In this document: piece after piece, positions 35,094 to 43,477 of the stretch
Layout: each line of letters starts with the position of its first letter
Numbering within the stretch: the first letter of the stretch is position 1
Assembly (NCBI GenBank): GCA_027451885.1
Contig: DAIDHX010000157.1
Location: 1 to 53,535 of the forward strand
Reading direction: 5' to 3'
From: Planctomycetales bacterium
GTDB lineage: Bacteria; Planctomycetota; Planctomycetia; Isosphaerales; Isosphaeraceae
DNA: 53,535 nucleotides
Translations under genes and position numbers: made by a program
Notes under the pieces: generated by a model
Told to the model about the DNA's origin: nothing
Databases searched by the model: none
The model's input: only the letters and a program-made list of their open reading frames with translations

Positions 35094-37670
35094 TCAATTC
35101 GATCGAAGAGTCGCGGCCTCGCGTTGATTGAGGGCCGAGCCCAGTCGCCGCGCGGCGACAGCCTTGCGTGTGATCGCATCGGCGTCCGCTGTTGCCATCG
35201 CCGATTTGAGCGCCCGGTCCCGCTCCGCGCTGTGCTCGAGCTGGAGCTCCACATCGGCAAGATTGAACCAGTACGTCCTGCGAGCCTTGCCCACGGGCTC
35301 GGCTTCGATTGCGGCTTGATAGGCGTGTTCCGCCTCAGGAAAGCGCCTCGCGAGAGCGAGCGCCTCGGCGTGCGCGGCCAGCTCGGCGGACGATGCGTTC
35401 GGGCCTGGCTTGCTCGCTGCGATGGTTTCGAGCAAACGCATCGCTTCTTCGCGGTCCTGCTCGAGCAGGAGCCGAGCCGCCGCGACCCGCGCCAGCCCCG
35501 ATTCGGGCAAGAGCTCGATCCATTCCACTGACTTCCAGGAAGTTGCCTGGATCATCTCCTCAAGAACGCGTCGAATCCGGCCTTCGCCCGGAATCAGGAA
35601 ATGCCCAACGTCCGGGTCCTGGCTGAATTCAGGGGCCTCGTCGCCGGCCCTGTGCGGCTCGGCGGCCATGGCAAGCGCGCTGCGATAAAGGGCCCGCGCC
35701 TCGTCGATCTTTCCGGCGTCAAGCAGCCTCCGGGCCGATGTGGCCAGCGCGACCGAATCCCGCGAAAGGGCCAGATCCGCCTCAGCAAGCGCGGGCTCAT
35801 GGCTCTGTGCCCGGAAGCGCGCTCGCACCAGCCGAGCGACCGGGTCGATGGGGGCGATCGCAAGCGCCTGCTCGAGCGGCTCGAGGGGGTTTGTTTCGGC
35901 TTCACGCTGATTCTGAGCGAGTGCGACCGCGTAAGTCGCCAGGTGCCGCGGCGTGGTGGCAACCCAGCTCGTTCCCGCGGGTCGAGCCGTGGGCGGCGGC
36001 GGTCCCTTGCGCGCATCAGCCGGCGCCAGCAGCCAGGCTGTGCCCACTCCCGCCGCGCTCGAATCCGCCGCCCAGACAAACGACAGGGCTCCGCCAGCGA
36101 ATCCGAGTGCGGAGACCATGAGCACCAGCGCCGGCGCTCCCAACCACAGTGGCAATCTCCAGGCATCGGGGGGCGTGGAGACCGTGGGGGAAGGCCGCCT
36201 CGCCGTGATCCTGGCCGCGGGACGACGATTCGGACTGGATCGCTCAGGTTTCGCCGCGGGACGCTCGCGTTTGGTCGATCGCTTCCGCCGGGGCGACGGA
36301 TCCGCCGCCGCCCGGGCCTTGTGTGTCGCCAGCACCTCGCGGACCGACGGCCATTCCGATCGGTCGTGACGCTCGCGAGCAGGGATTCGCTCGCGCACGC
36401 TCTGGCGGGGCGGATCCGACGTCGGATCAGCCAGGGTCGCGTCAGCATTCGGACTTTTGATAACGATTTCATCAAACGCATCGAGCACTACCGAGGGATC
36501 GATCGACGCCGGCGGCGGTGGCAACTCGGCTGCGCACTCGAGCCTGGGGGTAACGTCCTCGAGCGCACAGCCGCCAGGCTCGTGCGGCTCGGCAGCCGGA
36601 TCAGGATTTGCTGCATCTCCCATCGCCTCGACCGCCGCGGATGGAGGGCATACACTTTCCGGCGGCCAGGGCTCTTCCGACGGCGGCTCAGCCGGCAACG
36701 ACGCGACGCCTCGAACCTCGACCGGCCTGGGCTCGACCGGGGAAGGCTCTCGAGGAGAAGCTTCGATCCGAGCAGCCTCGCTCACGATCTCCTCGAGCAA
36801 TGGGGATTCCAGGATCGAATCGTGCAGCAGTGTTGGTTCCGGCACCGCGGGGTCAGGATTGCAAACCGCGGGCGCAGGCTCGACGGATGGATCAGAAGCA
36901 ACCGCCTGTTCGAGGGCAAGTCTCGGTTTCGCGCTGGCTTCTACAACCGCCGGGGCGAACGCAACGATCGGAGCCGACTTTCCGATCGGCTCGCGTGGAC
37001 AGACGGAAGGCTGATTCACGACCTCGGACACGAACCGTTCTGGCCGGCGTAGATGCGGGGCGGTCTTGACTTCGGGAGGGACGCGAGCGGGCTCGAGCTT
37101 CGATCCCGCGGTCCCGAGGCGGCGATCGGCGTCGATGGTTCGGCGCGCCTGGGGCGGTCTGGCCTTGGCGTATCGAGCAATCTTCTCGCGTTTATGAGTC
37201 CCGGGATTGAATTCTCGCCAGCGGCCAGGTTGAGCATCGGCCGGGCGTGCGGGTTTCGCAACGGGCGGCGGCGCTGAACTTGCCGCCGCGTGCTTGTCAC
37301 GCGAGACATCATTGGCCTCAAGCGCGGGGATTGCACGGCCATGCATCGCCCAGTCCGGCAGGCTCGCGCGGTCGCGCTTGAGCGTGAGCACACAGGTGCC
37401 AATGCGGAAGGGCAAATCGAAGTCGATGAGCGCCCAGCCCGTGATCGACTTACCGCCAACCTCAAGTTCGACATCCGAGCCGAGCGAAACGAGCCGCCAT
37501 GCCCCCAGCCTGCGCTCAAGGCGGCAGACCTCGGCGGTAAGATTCGGGTCCGGCAGCCGGACCTCGCAGCGCGCGGTGCCGCCAATCCGTGCCGAGAGCC
37601 ACGGAATCTCCACGACCCGGATCGGTCCCCAGGCTCGATCCTGTATATGGAGACAAGCAGGCTTACTCAT
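35094..37670 (-). CDS. FHA-like/disordered/TM/TPR protein of the exosortase locus
   Basis: The protein has 858 residues with four parts. Residues ~10-105 look like an FHA fold (SARIGGTARCEVRLPDPNL, then ELEVGGKSITGW and FRIGTCVLTL), but the Ser-x-x-His phosphopeptide signature is absent. Residues ~110-500 are Pro/Ala/Glu-rich and probably disordered. One TM helix lies at ~508-535 (LPLWLGAPALVLMVSALG). Residues ~580-850 hold TPR-like repeats such as LEQALAIAPIDPVARLVRARF and EAEHAYQAAIEAEPVGKARR. The topology would put the FHA-like part in the cytoplasm and the TPRs outside. An AAGGAGG stands 14 nt upstream of the ATG. It sits between the O-antigen-ligase-like gene (45 bp) and the exosortase (18 bp), so it may be a scaffold linking synthesis to exosortase processing. 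That role is inference. Confidence 0.8.
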   Translation of the reverse strand: MSKPACLHIQDRAWGPIRVVEIPWLSARIGGTARCEVRLPDPNLTAEVCRLERRLGAWRLVSLGSDVELEVGGKSITGWALIDFDLPFRIGTCVLTLKRDRASLPDWAMHGRAIPALEANDVSRDKHAAASSAPPPVAKPARPADAQPGRWREFNPGTHKREKIARYAKARPPQARRTIDADRRLGTAGSKLEPARVPPEVKTAPHLRRPERFVSEVVNQPSVCPREPIGKSAPIVAFAPAVVEASAKPRLALEQAVASDPSVEPAPAVCNPDPAVPEPTLLHDSILESPLLEEIVSEAARIEASPREPSPVEPRPVEVRGVASLPAEPPSEEPWPPESVCPPSAAVEAMGDAANPDPAAEPHEPGGCALEDVTPRLECAAELPPPPASIDPSVVLDAFDEIVIKSPNADATLADPTSDPPRQSVRERIPARERHDRSEWPSVREVLATHKARAAADPSPRRKRSTKRERPAAKPERSSPNRRPAARITARRPSPTVSTPPDAWRLPLWLGAPALVLMVSALGFAGGALSFVWAADSSAAGVGTAWLLAPADARKGPPPPTARPAGTSWVATTPRHLATYAVALAQNQREAETNPLEPLEQALAIAPIDPVARLVRARFRAQSHEPALAEADLALSRDSVALATSARRLLDAGKIDEARALYRSALAMAAEPHRAGDEAPEFSQDPDVGHFLIPGEGRIRRVLEEMIQATSWKSVEWIELLPESGLARVAAARLLLEQDREEAMRLLETIAASKPGPNASSAELAAHAEALALARRFPEAEHAYQAAIEAEPVGKARRTYWFNLADVELQLEHSAERDRALKSAMATADADAITRKAVAARRLGSALNQREAATLRSN

Positions 37671-37715
37671 CGTGGGATTCGGTCCTCCTTGATTCTCGGC
37701 CCGGAGAGGTCGAGG

Positions 37716-39281
37716 CTACCCACGGTCCACGAAGAGATCGACACCGCCGGCCAGAAATCGATTCCCTGCGCCCAGCAGGGCACTTGCCGAAATCGCCACG
37801 GCGGGAAGGTCCACAGTCCATTGCAAGGCCGTCCATAACGTAAATCCCAACCCCGCGCCGAGCAATCCCTGAGCAAGAGTCCAGTCGGTCGCGCCCACCT
37901 TGCGCAAGGCCCAGGGCAATCGCCACAGGCACCAGCCCGCCGCCACGGCCAGGATGATCGCCCCCGCAAGCCCTGACTCGAGCAGAAACTGCAGCAGCGT
38001 CGCCCGTGGGGCAGCGATGTCGTCCCGCGCTTTGAGATACGGATGGAGCACAGGGAAGCCTCCCAGGCCGACCCCAACGAGTGGGAAATTGCCGAGCACG
38101 GCGCGAGCCTCGGGAGCAAGCTCGCGGACTTCGGCCAACGATGCCTGCGGCACGGGCGGCGGCGATCCGGTTAACCTCGACCAGTATCCGGACGACCCCG
38201 CGCCCACCAGAATCGCCAGCGTAAGTACCGCTGTGAGCGTGGGGGCGATGAGGCGCGATCCGGGCACAAACGACGACGGCACGCCCACCACCAGCAAGAT
38301 AGTAATAAAGACCCAGCACAGGCCAGTTCCCGCGGCGAATCCGACCAGATAGCAGGTGGGCACGAGCAACGCGGTGGTAAGAACCACCAGACTGCCGCGC
38401 CTCGTCTGCCGGAGGCGGGTCGTGAGGCTTTCGCGGCTGCCACCCGGCGCGATCATGTGCAAGAGCACCGCAAGCGCGACTGGCAGCGCCAGCGATCCGA
38501 GCGCCAGGAGAGCGCCGGGACCGCCCATCATGGTGCCGAGCGCCCGCGGACGCTCAGGCGCAAGCACAATGCCAATCCCCGGCTGGTTCGACTCCGTGCT
38601 CGTCTCGGGAGTTCGCCAGATCGCCACCGTGGGTGAATCGAGCAGATCGTCGTACGTCGGCGCCCAGATCTGCCCGCCTCCCGCGTGCACGAATCCGAAC
38701 ATCCCCTCGACGCCGCAGGAGAGATTCACAATCCCAACCGCGCCGTTGAGCAAGAATGCGGCGATCACCGAGCCCATCACGAGATAGAGCCTGCGTAAGC
38801 GGTCGGTGAAATGGGCAACGCTCCAAAAGACGGCAAGCGCCGCCGCGGCCGCTCCCAGCCAGCGCAGGGTCGCGGAGCGATCAAGCGAGGCAGGCGACCG
38901 GCTATAGGCAGGCTCCGCGGCTTCGATGCGAGGGTTGTCCCGCGCGACAAGCTCGGGCACAGCACCCCGGGCGTAAATCGCGTGCGCCCGCGGCGAGATC
39001 AGCTCCGCCAACCGAGCAGGCAGGGGAACAAGTTGAAAGAGCGCAAGCGCGAGCGCGGCCAGCCAGCACGCCGCCAGCGGACTTTTGAGCACGAGCACCT
39101 GCCCCGTCAACAGGAACCGCGCCGTCTGAATTGCCGCGAGCAGGAACGCGATCACGGTCGCCGCCGGCCGGAACCACCACACCGCGCCGCCGAACGCAGC
39201 CACGCCGCCCACAACGAGCAGCGGCACGAGCACGCTCGTCGCCCGGTCTGAAGCCAGTATTGCCTGCTGTTTGATACCCAT
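37716..39281 (-). CDS. O-antigen-ligase-like membrane protein
   Basis: A 521-residue protein with about a dozen TM helices and a large extracytoplasmic loop with NFPLVGVGLGGFPVLHPYL and RATLLQFLLESGLAGAIIL. The last resembles the 'H..(Y/L)LQ.L.E.G..G' motif of the Wzy/WaaL (O-antigen ligase) superfamily. It probably transfers or polymerises lipid-linked glycan at the outer membrane face. The ATG at 39281 has AAGGGAAG before it; the frame is open to 39380. It follows the BY-kinase gene by 37 bp. The operon thus has two ligase/polymerase-type proteins; this one lies next to the exosortase module and may attach rather than polymerise (inference). Confidence 0.83.
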   Translation of the reverse strand: MGIKQQAILASDRATSVLVPLLVVGGVAAFGGAVWWFRPAATVIAFLLAAIQTARFLLTGQVLVLKSPLAACWLAALALALFQLVPLPARLAELISPRAHAIYARGAVPELVARDNPRIEAAEPAYSRSPASLDRSATLRWLGAAAAALAVFWSVAHFTDRLRRLYLVMGSVIAAFLLNGAVGIVNLSCGVEGMFGFVHAGGGQIWAPTYDDLLDSPTVAIWRTPETSTESNQPGIGIVLAPERPRALGTMMGGPGALLALGSLALPVALAVLLHMIAPGGSRESLTTRLRQTRRGSLVVLTTALLVPTCYLVGFAAGTGLCWVFITILLVVGVPSSFVPGSRLIAPTLTAVLTLAILVGAGSSGYWSRLTGSPPPVPQASLAEVRELAPEARAVLGNFPLVGVGLGGFPVLHPYLKARDDIAAPRATLLQFLLESGLAGAIILAVAAGWCLWRLPWALRKVGATDWTLAQGLLGAGLGFTLWTALQWTVDLPAVAISASALLGAGNRFLAGGVDLFVDRG

Positions 39282-39318
39282 GATGACTTCCCTTGCAAGC
39301 TGCGATCGTGGAGCGTGC

Positions 39319-41550
39319 TCAGCCCTGCGCTGCCCCCGCCGGCTCCGCCTCACGGGACTCGACCGCGGACCCGAGGGCAAGACCTCCCATCGGCTCGTAA
39401 CCGTAACTCGCCCAGTCGTCCATCGCGTCGGTCAGGCCATTGAACACCACTCCCGCGATCGATACCCGCGACATCTCGAGCATCGACTTGGCGCGGTGGA
39501 GGGTCATCAGCTCGTGCGAGCCGGATCGAACCACCACGACCGCCGCGTCGACCAGCCGGCCCAGCACGCGGCAGTCCGCCAGACCGAGCACCGCCGGCCC
39601 GTCGAGAATGACCCGGTCGTAACAGCCCGCGAGCTCGAGCAAGAGCTCCTTGAGCTCAAGTGTGCCCAGGATTTCGATCGGCACATCGCGCGGATCGCCG
39701 GCGGGCATGAAGTCGAGGTTCGCGAGATCCGTCGGACGCACCGTGCTGTTCCAGGGCAGATCACCGCGAAGCACGTCCACGAGGCCGTGCACATCCTCGA
39801 GCGGCTCGTCGTCGATGAGGGCCTCCGCCAGGCTCGGCCTGCGCAGGTCGACATCGATCAGCAGCGTGCGCTCGCCCGCGCTGGCACAGGCGGCGGCCAG
39901 GTTGAGCGAGGTTGTGCTCTTACCCTCGCCGATCTGGGCGCTTGTGACCAGCAAGGTGACGATCGGATCGCGGCGGTCACCCACGCCCAGAAGCCCCGCG
40001 CGAATGTTGCGATACGCATCGGCCTCCAGCGAATTTGGCAAGGCACGCGCCCAGAGATGCCCCCCGCGCTGGGTGAGCGCGGTCCTGCGCATCCGGGGCA
40101 CAACGCCCAGGAGCGGCAAGCCCAGCCCGTGCGTCACGTGCTCGGGCACGCGAACCGTGCGATCCACATGCTCAAGCAGGCACACCAGCCCGACCCCCGT
40201 ACCCAGGCTCAGAAAGAGCACAAGCGCGATGAACAGCGGCCGGTTCGGCTTCACAGGCGCTGTCGGCTCGGCAACTCCTTCCCGCGGAATCCGCACCGGA
40301 TCGCCCGCGAGCAGCGATTGCTCCAGAATCTCGAACTCCGTGATCCGCTCCTGCATCCGCGCCACCTGCTTCGCGCGCTCCGCTCGATCCGCGAATAACA
40401 TCTGCACCTTCTGCAGATCAGGCACCGCTTCCTGCATCTCCCCCAGGAGCTTCTCGTGCTCGTCACGCTCCGCCTCGACCTCGCGCTTGAATTCCTCAAC
40501 GATCAGATCAGTCGGCGTCGACGCCATCTCGGTTTTGACATTTCGTAATGTCTCAATCTCATCCAGCGTCTCGTCAAGCAGCTCCGCCAGCCGCCGAACC
40601 GAGCGATCGGAATTGAACTGGCGCACGTTGTGACGCGCGTCTTCGAGCAGATAACGATACCGCCGCGCTTGCGCCTCGAGCTGGGCCAACTTCTCCAGCC
40701 GCGGCGAGCCCCCCCCGTCCATGTCGAACTTGGGGAACAATTTGGCGAGCTGCAATTGATACGCCACCTCGCCCAGCCGCGACTGCTTCTGCGCGATCAT
40801 GTTCGAGCTCATCACGTACCGCTCTTCGGCCAGACTCCGCCCGGTCGCACTGATGAGCTTCGTTTTCTGAAGCGTACCCACAATCTCGTCCTCAAGCTGC
40901 TTCTGGCTATCCCGCAGCTTGACCAGATCCTGCTGGGCGTACGACTTCACGGCGGCAAGCTTGTCGCTGATCTCGTCTCGAGTGCGCTTGCGAAACTCCG
41001 CAAGCAACTGCTCGAGCAATGTCTTGGTGAGCACGGGGTCGGTCCCTTCCAGCGTCACCTGGAAGGTGGTGGACTTGCCAATCTGAAGCACCGCGAGCGA
41101 CTTGAAAAGGTCGAAGGCAGGGTTGGCCACATGGCTGACGAGGGGGGAGATCGCAGGGTCTGTGACCACCGCCTGAGCCAGCCAGGCGCTCTTGAGCCAG
41201 ACCTGGTGATTGGCGACGAACTGGCTGCCCGAACCCGTCTCACGGCCGACATCGCGGCCGACGAGCGTGGAGAGGTGCGGATCAATTTCGGGCGGGCGAA
41301 TCTCGACCTCGGCCTTGGCCATGTAGACCGCGGGCATCTTGAGCACAAGGATCGAGCCGCCGACGGCGATCGGGACGGCCACGCTCAGGACCATCCAGAT
41401 TCTGCGTCTGAGGGCCGAGATGTAGTCGCCCGTCGTCTTGGGCACAACGTGGGCGTGGTGCTGCGCGTGCGGTTCGAGCGCCAGGGCGTCGCGTCCCTGC
41501 CGGATGGGGGCGGGCGTTGTGGTTCCTCGATGAGCTGGAATGCCGTCCAT
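39319..41550 (-). CDS. Wzz-domain/BY-kinase fusion (polysaccharide chain-length tyrosine autokinase)
   Basis: A 743-residue protein. It has a Wzz-type first TM (IWMVLSVAVPIAVGGSILVL, ~45-70), a long periplasmic coiled-coil region (~140-410), a second TM (RPLFIALVLFLSLGTGVGLV, ~435-460), and a cytoplasmic kinase domain. The kinase domain has Walker A SAQIGEGKSTT, Walker A' LLIDVDLRRP and Walker B RVILDGPA. BY-kinases control chain length and export by cycling phosphorylation of a C-terminal Tyr cluster. Here the Walker B reads DGPA rather than the usual DxPP, and the tail has only two Tyr (SYGYEP) before an acidic Ala/Gly end. ATG 41550 has GGAG 7 nt before it. It lies 33 bp after the WecA-like gene. 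Confidence 0.9.
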   Translation of the reverse strand: MDGIPAHRGTTTPAPIRQGRDALALEPHAQHHAHVVPKTTGDYISALRRRIWMVLSVAVPIAVGGSILVLKMPAVYMAKAEVEIRPPEIDPHLSTLVGRDVGRETGSGSQFVANHQVWLKSAWLAQAVVTDPAISPLVSHVANPAFDLFKSLAVLQIGKSTTFQVTLEGTDPVLTKTLLEQLLAEFRKRTRDEISDKLAAVKSYAQQDLVKLRDSQKQLEDEIVGTLQKTKLISATGRSLAEERYVMSSNMIAQKQSRLGEVAYQLQLAKLFPKFDMDGGGSPRLEKLAQLEAQARRYRYLLEDARHNVRQFNSDRSVRRLAELLDETLDEIETLRNVKTEMASTPTDLIVEEFKREVEAERDEHEKLLGEMQEAVPDLQKVQMLFADRAERAKQVARMQERITEFEILEQSLLAGDPVRIPREGVAEPTAPVKPNRPLFIALVLFLSLGTGVGLVCLLEHVDRTVRVPEHVTHGLGLPLLGVVPRMRRTALTQRGGHLWARALPNSLEADAYRNIRAGLLGVGDRRDPIVTLLVTSAQIGEGKSTTSLNLAAACASAGERTLLIDVDLRRPSLAEALIDDEPLEDVHGLVDVLRGDLPWNSTVRPTDLANLDFMPAGDPRDVPIEILGTLELKELLLELAGCYDRVILDGPAVLGLADCRVLGRLVDAAVVVVRSGSHELMTLHRAKSMLEMSRVSIAGVVFNGLTDAMDDWASYGYEPMGGLALGSAVESREAEPAGAAQG

Positions 41551-41583
41551 GGTCGTCTCCACGAGCGATCGCTCGCGTCAGGT

Positions 41584-43167
41584 TCATACGTGTGTGGCCG
41601 GGGCCTCGCGATCGAGCAGGCCGGGGCCGGTTGCCGTTTCCTCGATCACTGGCGCGGGTTGACGATCGACGTCGCGCTCGACCCGCGTTGCCAGCGTTTG
41701 AACAAGCCTTTGGGCGTATCGGAACACGATGTCGGCGGCGAAGGGAGCCTGGTCGGGAATCCCCAGGAACACCGCGATCCCCCCGCTCGCGCCGCAATTT
41801 GTCCGAAAGATCACCGACGAGCCCTGGCTCACCGCGCCCCACTCGTCTTCGCGCCAGAATTCCCAGGCCGGATCGCCCGGATGGCTCGGCCCCTGAATCG
41901 AGACCTGGTCGCAGCCCAGGCGCCGGGCCGAGCTCTCCACAATCTCACGCGCAACCTCCACAGTAGCCGCGACCTCGACCCGTTGAATCGCGTCCCACGC
42001 GAGCTTGGCCGCCGCCCGTTCCTGCCGCCCTCGCGTAAGCCGATCATGCAAATCGTCTCTCAGGTTCGCGAGATCGTCACGCCGGCTCGTCACCACCAGC
42101 AGGAAGACCAGGCAGCCCGAGACACCCAGCACAGCCGTGAGATATTCATTGCGAAGCGCAACGCCCAGCATCACAGCGCCGCAGAGGAATCCCGAGAAAC
42201 AGTAAAGCAAGAGCGCGGCCCTGCGCGGGCCAAGCCCCAACCCAATCAGAATATGGTGCACGTGGCGCCTGTCCGCGGCCGAAAGCGGCAAGTTCCGCAC
42301 CCAACGCCGAAAGATCGCCATCGCCGTGTCGGAAATCGGCAACCCCATCGCCAGGATCGGAAACAGGATCGAGATCGCCGATGGCCCCTCCATCGAACCC
42401 TCGACCCCAATCGTCCCAATGAGTAATCCGATCAACATACTCCCGCTGTCACCCAGGAAAATGCACGCCGGATGCCAGTTGTAAAGCAAGAAGCCAGCCA
42501 GACTGCCGGCGAGCGCCACCGCCAGGACCGCAACCTCGAAGTTGTCGTTGTGGATCGCCACCAGAGTCAAAGTGCCACTCACCAGCAGCCCGACGCCCGA
42601 AGCCAGGCCGTCGAGTCCGTCGATCAGGTTCCAGACGTTCATGCAGCCCAGGAACCAGAACAACGTGGCCACGAGCGTGAGCGGTTCGATCACCACCGGA
42701 TGACCGAAAAGGTGGAAGTTCAAACTCGCGGCAGCCAGATTGAGATCGAGATGGAACATCTCCACGGCCTGGATTCGGATGCCGCCGGCGTAGAGCAAGA
42801 GCACCGCGAGCGCCTGCCCCAGCAGCTTGATTCGGGGCGAGAGTGAGCGGGTATCGTCCACGAATCCGACGATCAAGATCAGCGCGGCCGAGCCAAAAAG
42901 CCCAAGTCTGCGCCCGGCTGCCAGGGGATCGATCGACCCCAGCCGCCACGATTCCACAACGACCGGCAAGAGCACGCCAAGGAGCACGCCAAAAGCCAGA
43001 GCCAGCCCACCCAGCCGTGGCACCGCACCCTTGTGGATTCGCCGAAACTGGTCCGGCCGATCGATCGCGCCGACCTGATTCGCCAGCCAGGTGACGAACG
43101 GTGTCGTCAGCACGCAGCCCGTCATGGCAATCGCGAAGATCGTCAGGTATGCGTTGGTGATCAGCAT
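41584..43167 (-). CDS. WecA/TagO-like polyprenyl-phosphate sugar-1-phosphate transferase with C-terminal extension
   Basis: The protein has 527 residues. About eleven TM helices occupy the first ~370. The family motifs are all present: RIHKGAVPRLGGLA, VGFVDDTRSLSP (Asp-Asp), NVWNLIDGLDGLASG, WHPACIFLGDSGSM and DRRHVHHILIGLG. The enzyme loads the first sugar-1-phosphate, usually N-acetylglucosamine-1-P, onto undecaprenyl phosphate. An extra ~150-residue cytoplasmic tail (IQRVEVAATVEVAREIVESSARRLG onward) is not part of WecA and resembles a GAF-like sensory fold (tentative). The ATG lies in a TGATG overlap with the small ORF upstream, with GGGGAGG 9 nt before it. It is the functional start of the polysaccharide operon. 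Confidence 0.92.
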   Translation of the reverse strand: MLITNAYLTIFAIAMTGCVLTTPFVTWLANQVGAIDRPDQFRRIHKGAVPRLGGLALAFGVLLGVLLPVVVESWRLGSIDPLAAGRRLGLFGSAALILIVGFVDDTRSLSPRIKLLGQALAVLLLYAGGIRIQAVEMFHLDLNLAAASLNFHLFGHPVVIEPLTLVATLFWFLGCMNVWNLIDGLDGLASGVGLLVSGTLTLVAIHNDNFEVAVLAVALAGSLAGFLLYNWHPACIFLGDSGSMLIGLLIGTIGVEGSMEGPSAISILFPILAMGLPISDTAMAIFRRWVRNLPLSAADRRHVHHILIGLGLGPRRAALLLYCFSGFLCGAVMLGVALRNEYLTAVLGVSGCLVFLLVVTSRRDDLANLRDDLHDRLTRGRQERAAAKLAWDAIQRVEVAATVEVAREIVESSARRLGCDQVSIQGPSHPGDPAWEFWREDEWGAVSQGSSVIFRTNCGASGGIAVFLGIPDQAPFAADIVFRYAQRLVQTLATRVERDVDRQPAPVIEETATGPGLLDREAPATHV

Positions 43168-43439
43168 CACTCCCAGCCTCCCCGAGATGGTGTTTCACGA
43201 GCCGCGGCCACAACCGCGACGACGCGGAGTCTCGGCGCGTGCAGGCCGAACATGCGGCCAGGCTCCAGCACAAGCCAGTCAGTCATGGGGGAGAGGAAAC
43301 ACACGCGTTCGAGGAGAACGCGAGCGAAATTGGTCGCGAGATCGAGGCTCTGCGCGAGGTGATCCACGATGAACTCGTCTTCCGTGACTCGAGCGGGCGC
43401 GGACCGCGCCGGGACTCCATCCCGGCTAAGATCCCTCAA
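43167..43439 (-). CDS. Small hypothetical ORF at the head of the polysaccharide operon
   Basis: A 90-residue frame ending in a TGATG overlap with the WecA-like start, the kind of coupling seen between true operon genes. I recognise no family; the centre reads VTEDEFIVDHLAQSLDLATN and the end is hydrophobic (LRVVAVVAAARE). The only visible start is a TTG at 43439, three nt from the predicted transcription start, so it would be leaderless, or an internal GTG is used. An opposite-strand frame (43239-43583) is about equally open with similar third-position GC, so coding is unproven. Alternative view: this is the untranslated leader of the operon. Confidence 0.4.
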   Translation of the reverse strand: MRDLSRDGVPARSAPARVTEDEFIVDHLAQSLDLATNFARVLLERVCFLSPMTDWLVLEPGRMFGLHAPRLRVVAVVAAARETPSRGGWE

Positions 43440-43448
43440 GGTTGCGGC

Positions 43449-43477
43449 AGTATGCTCGCTCCCTCGCGCCCGGTCAA
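43449..43477 (-). promoter_or_regulatory. Candidate promoter of the polysaccharide/exosortase operon
   Basis: On the minus strand: TTGACC (43477-43472), a 17-nt spacer, then CATACT (43454-43449). The -35 matches five of six and the -10 four of six positions, at ideal spacing. It lies upstream of the first gene of the 18.7-kb operon; transcription would start near 43442. Confidence 0.45.
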
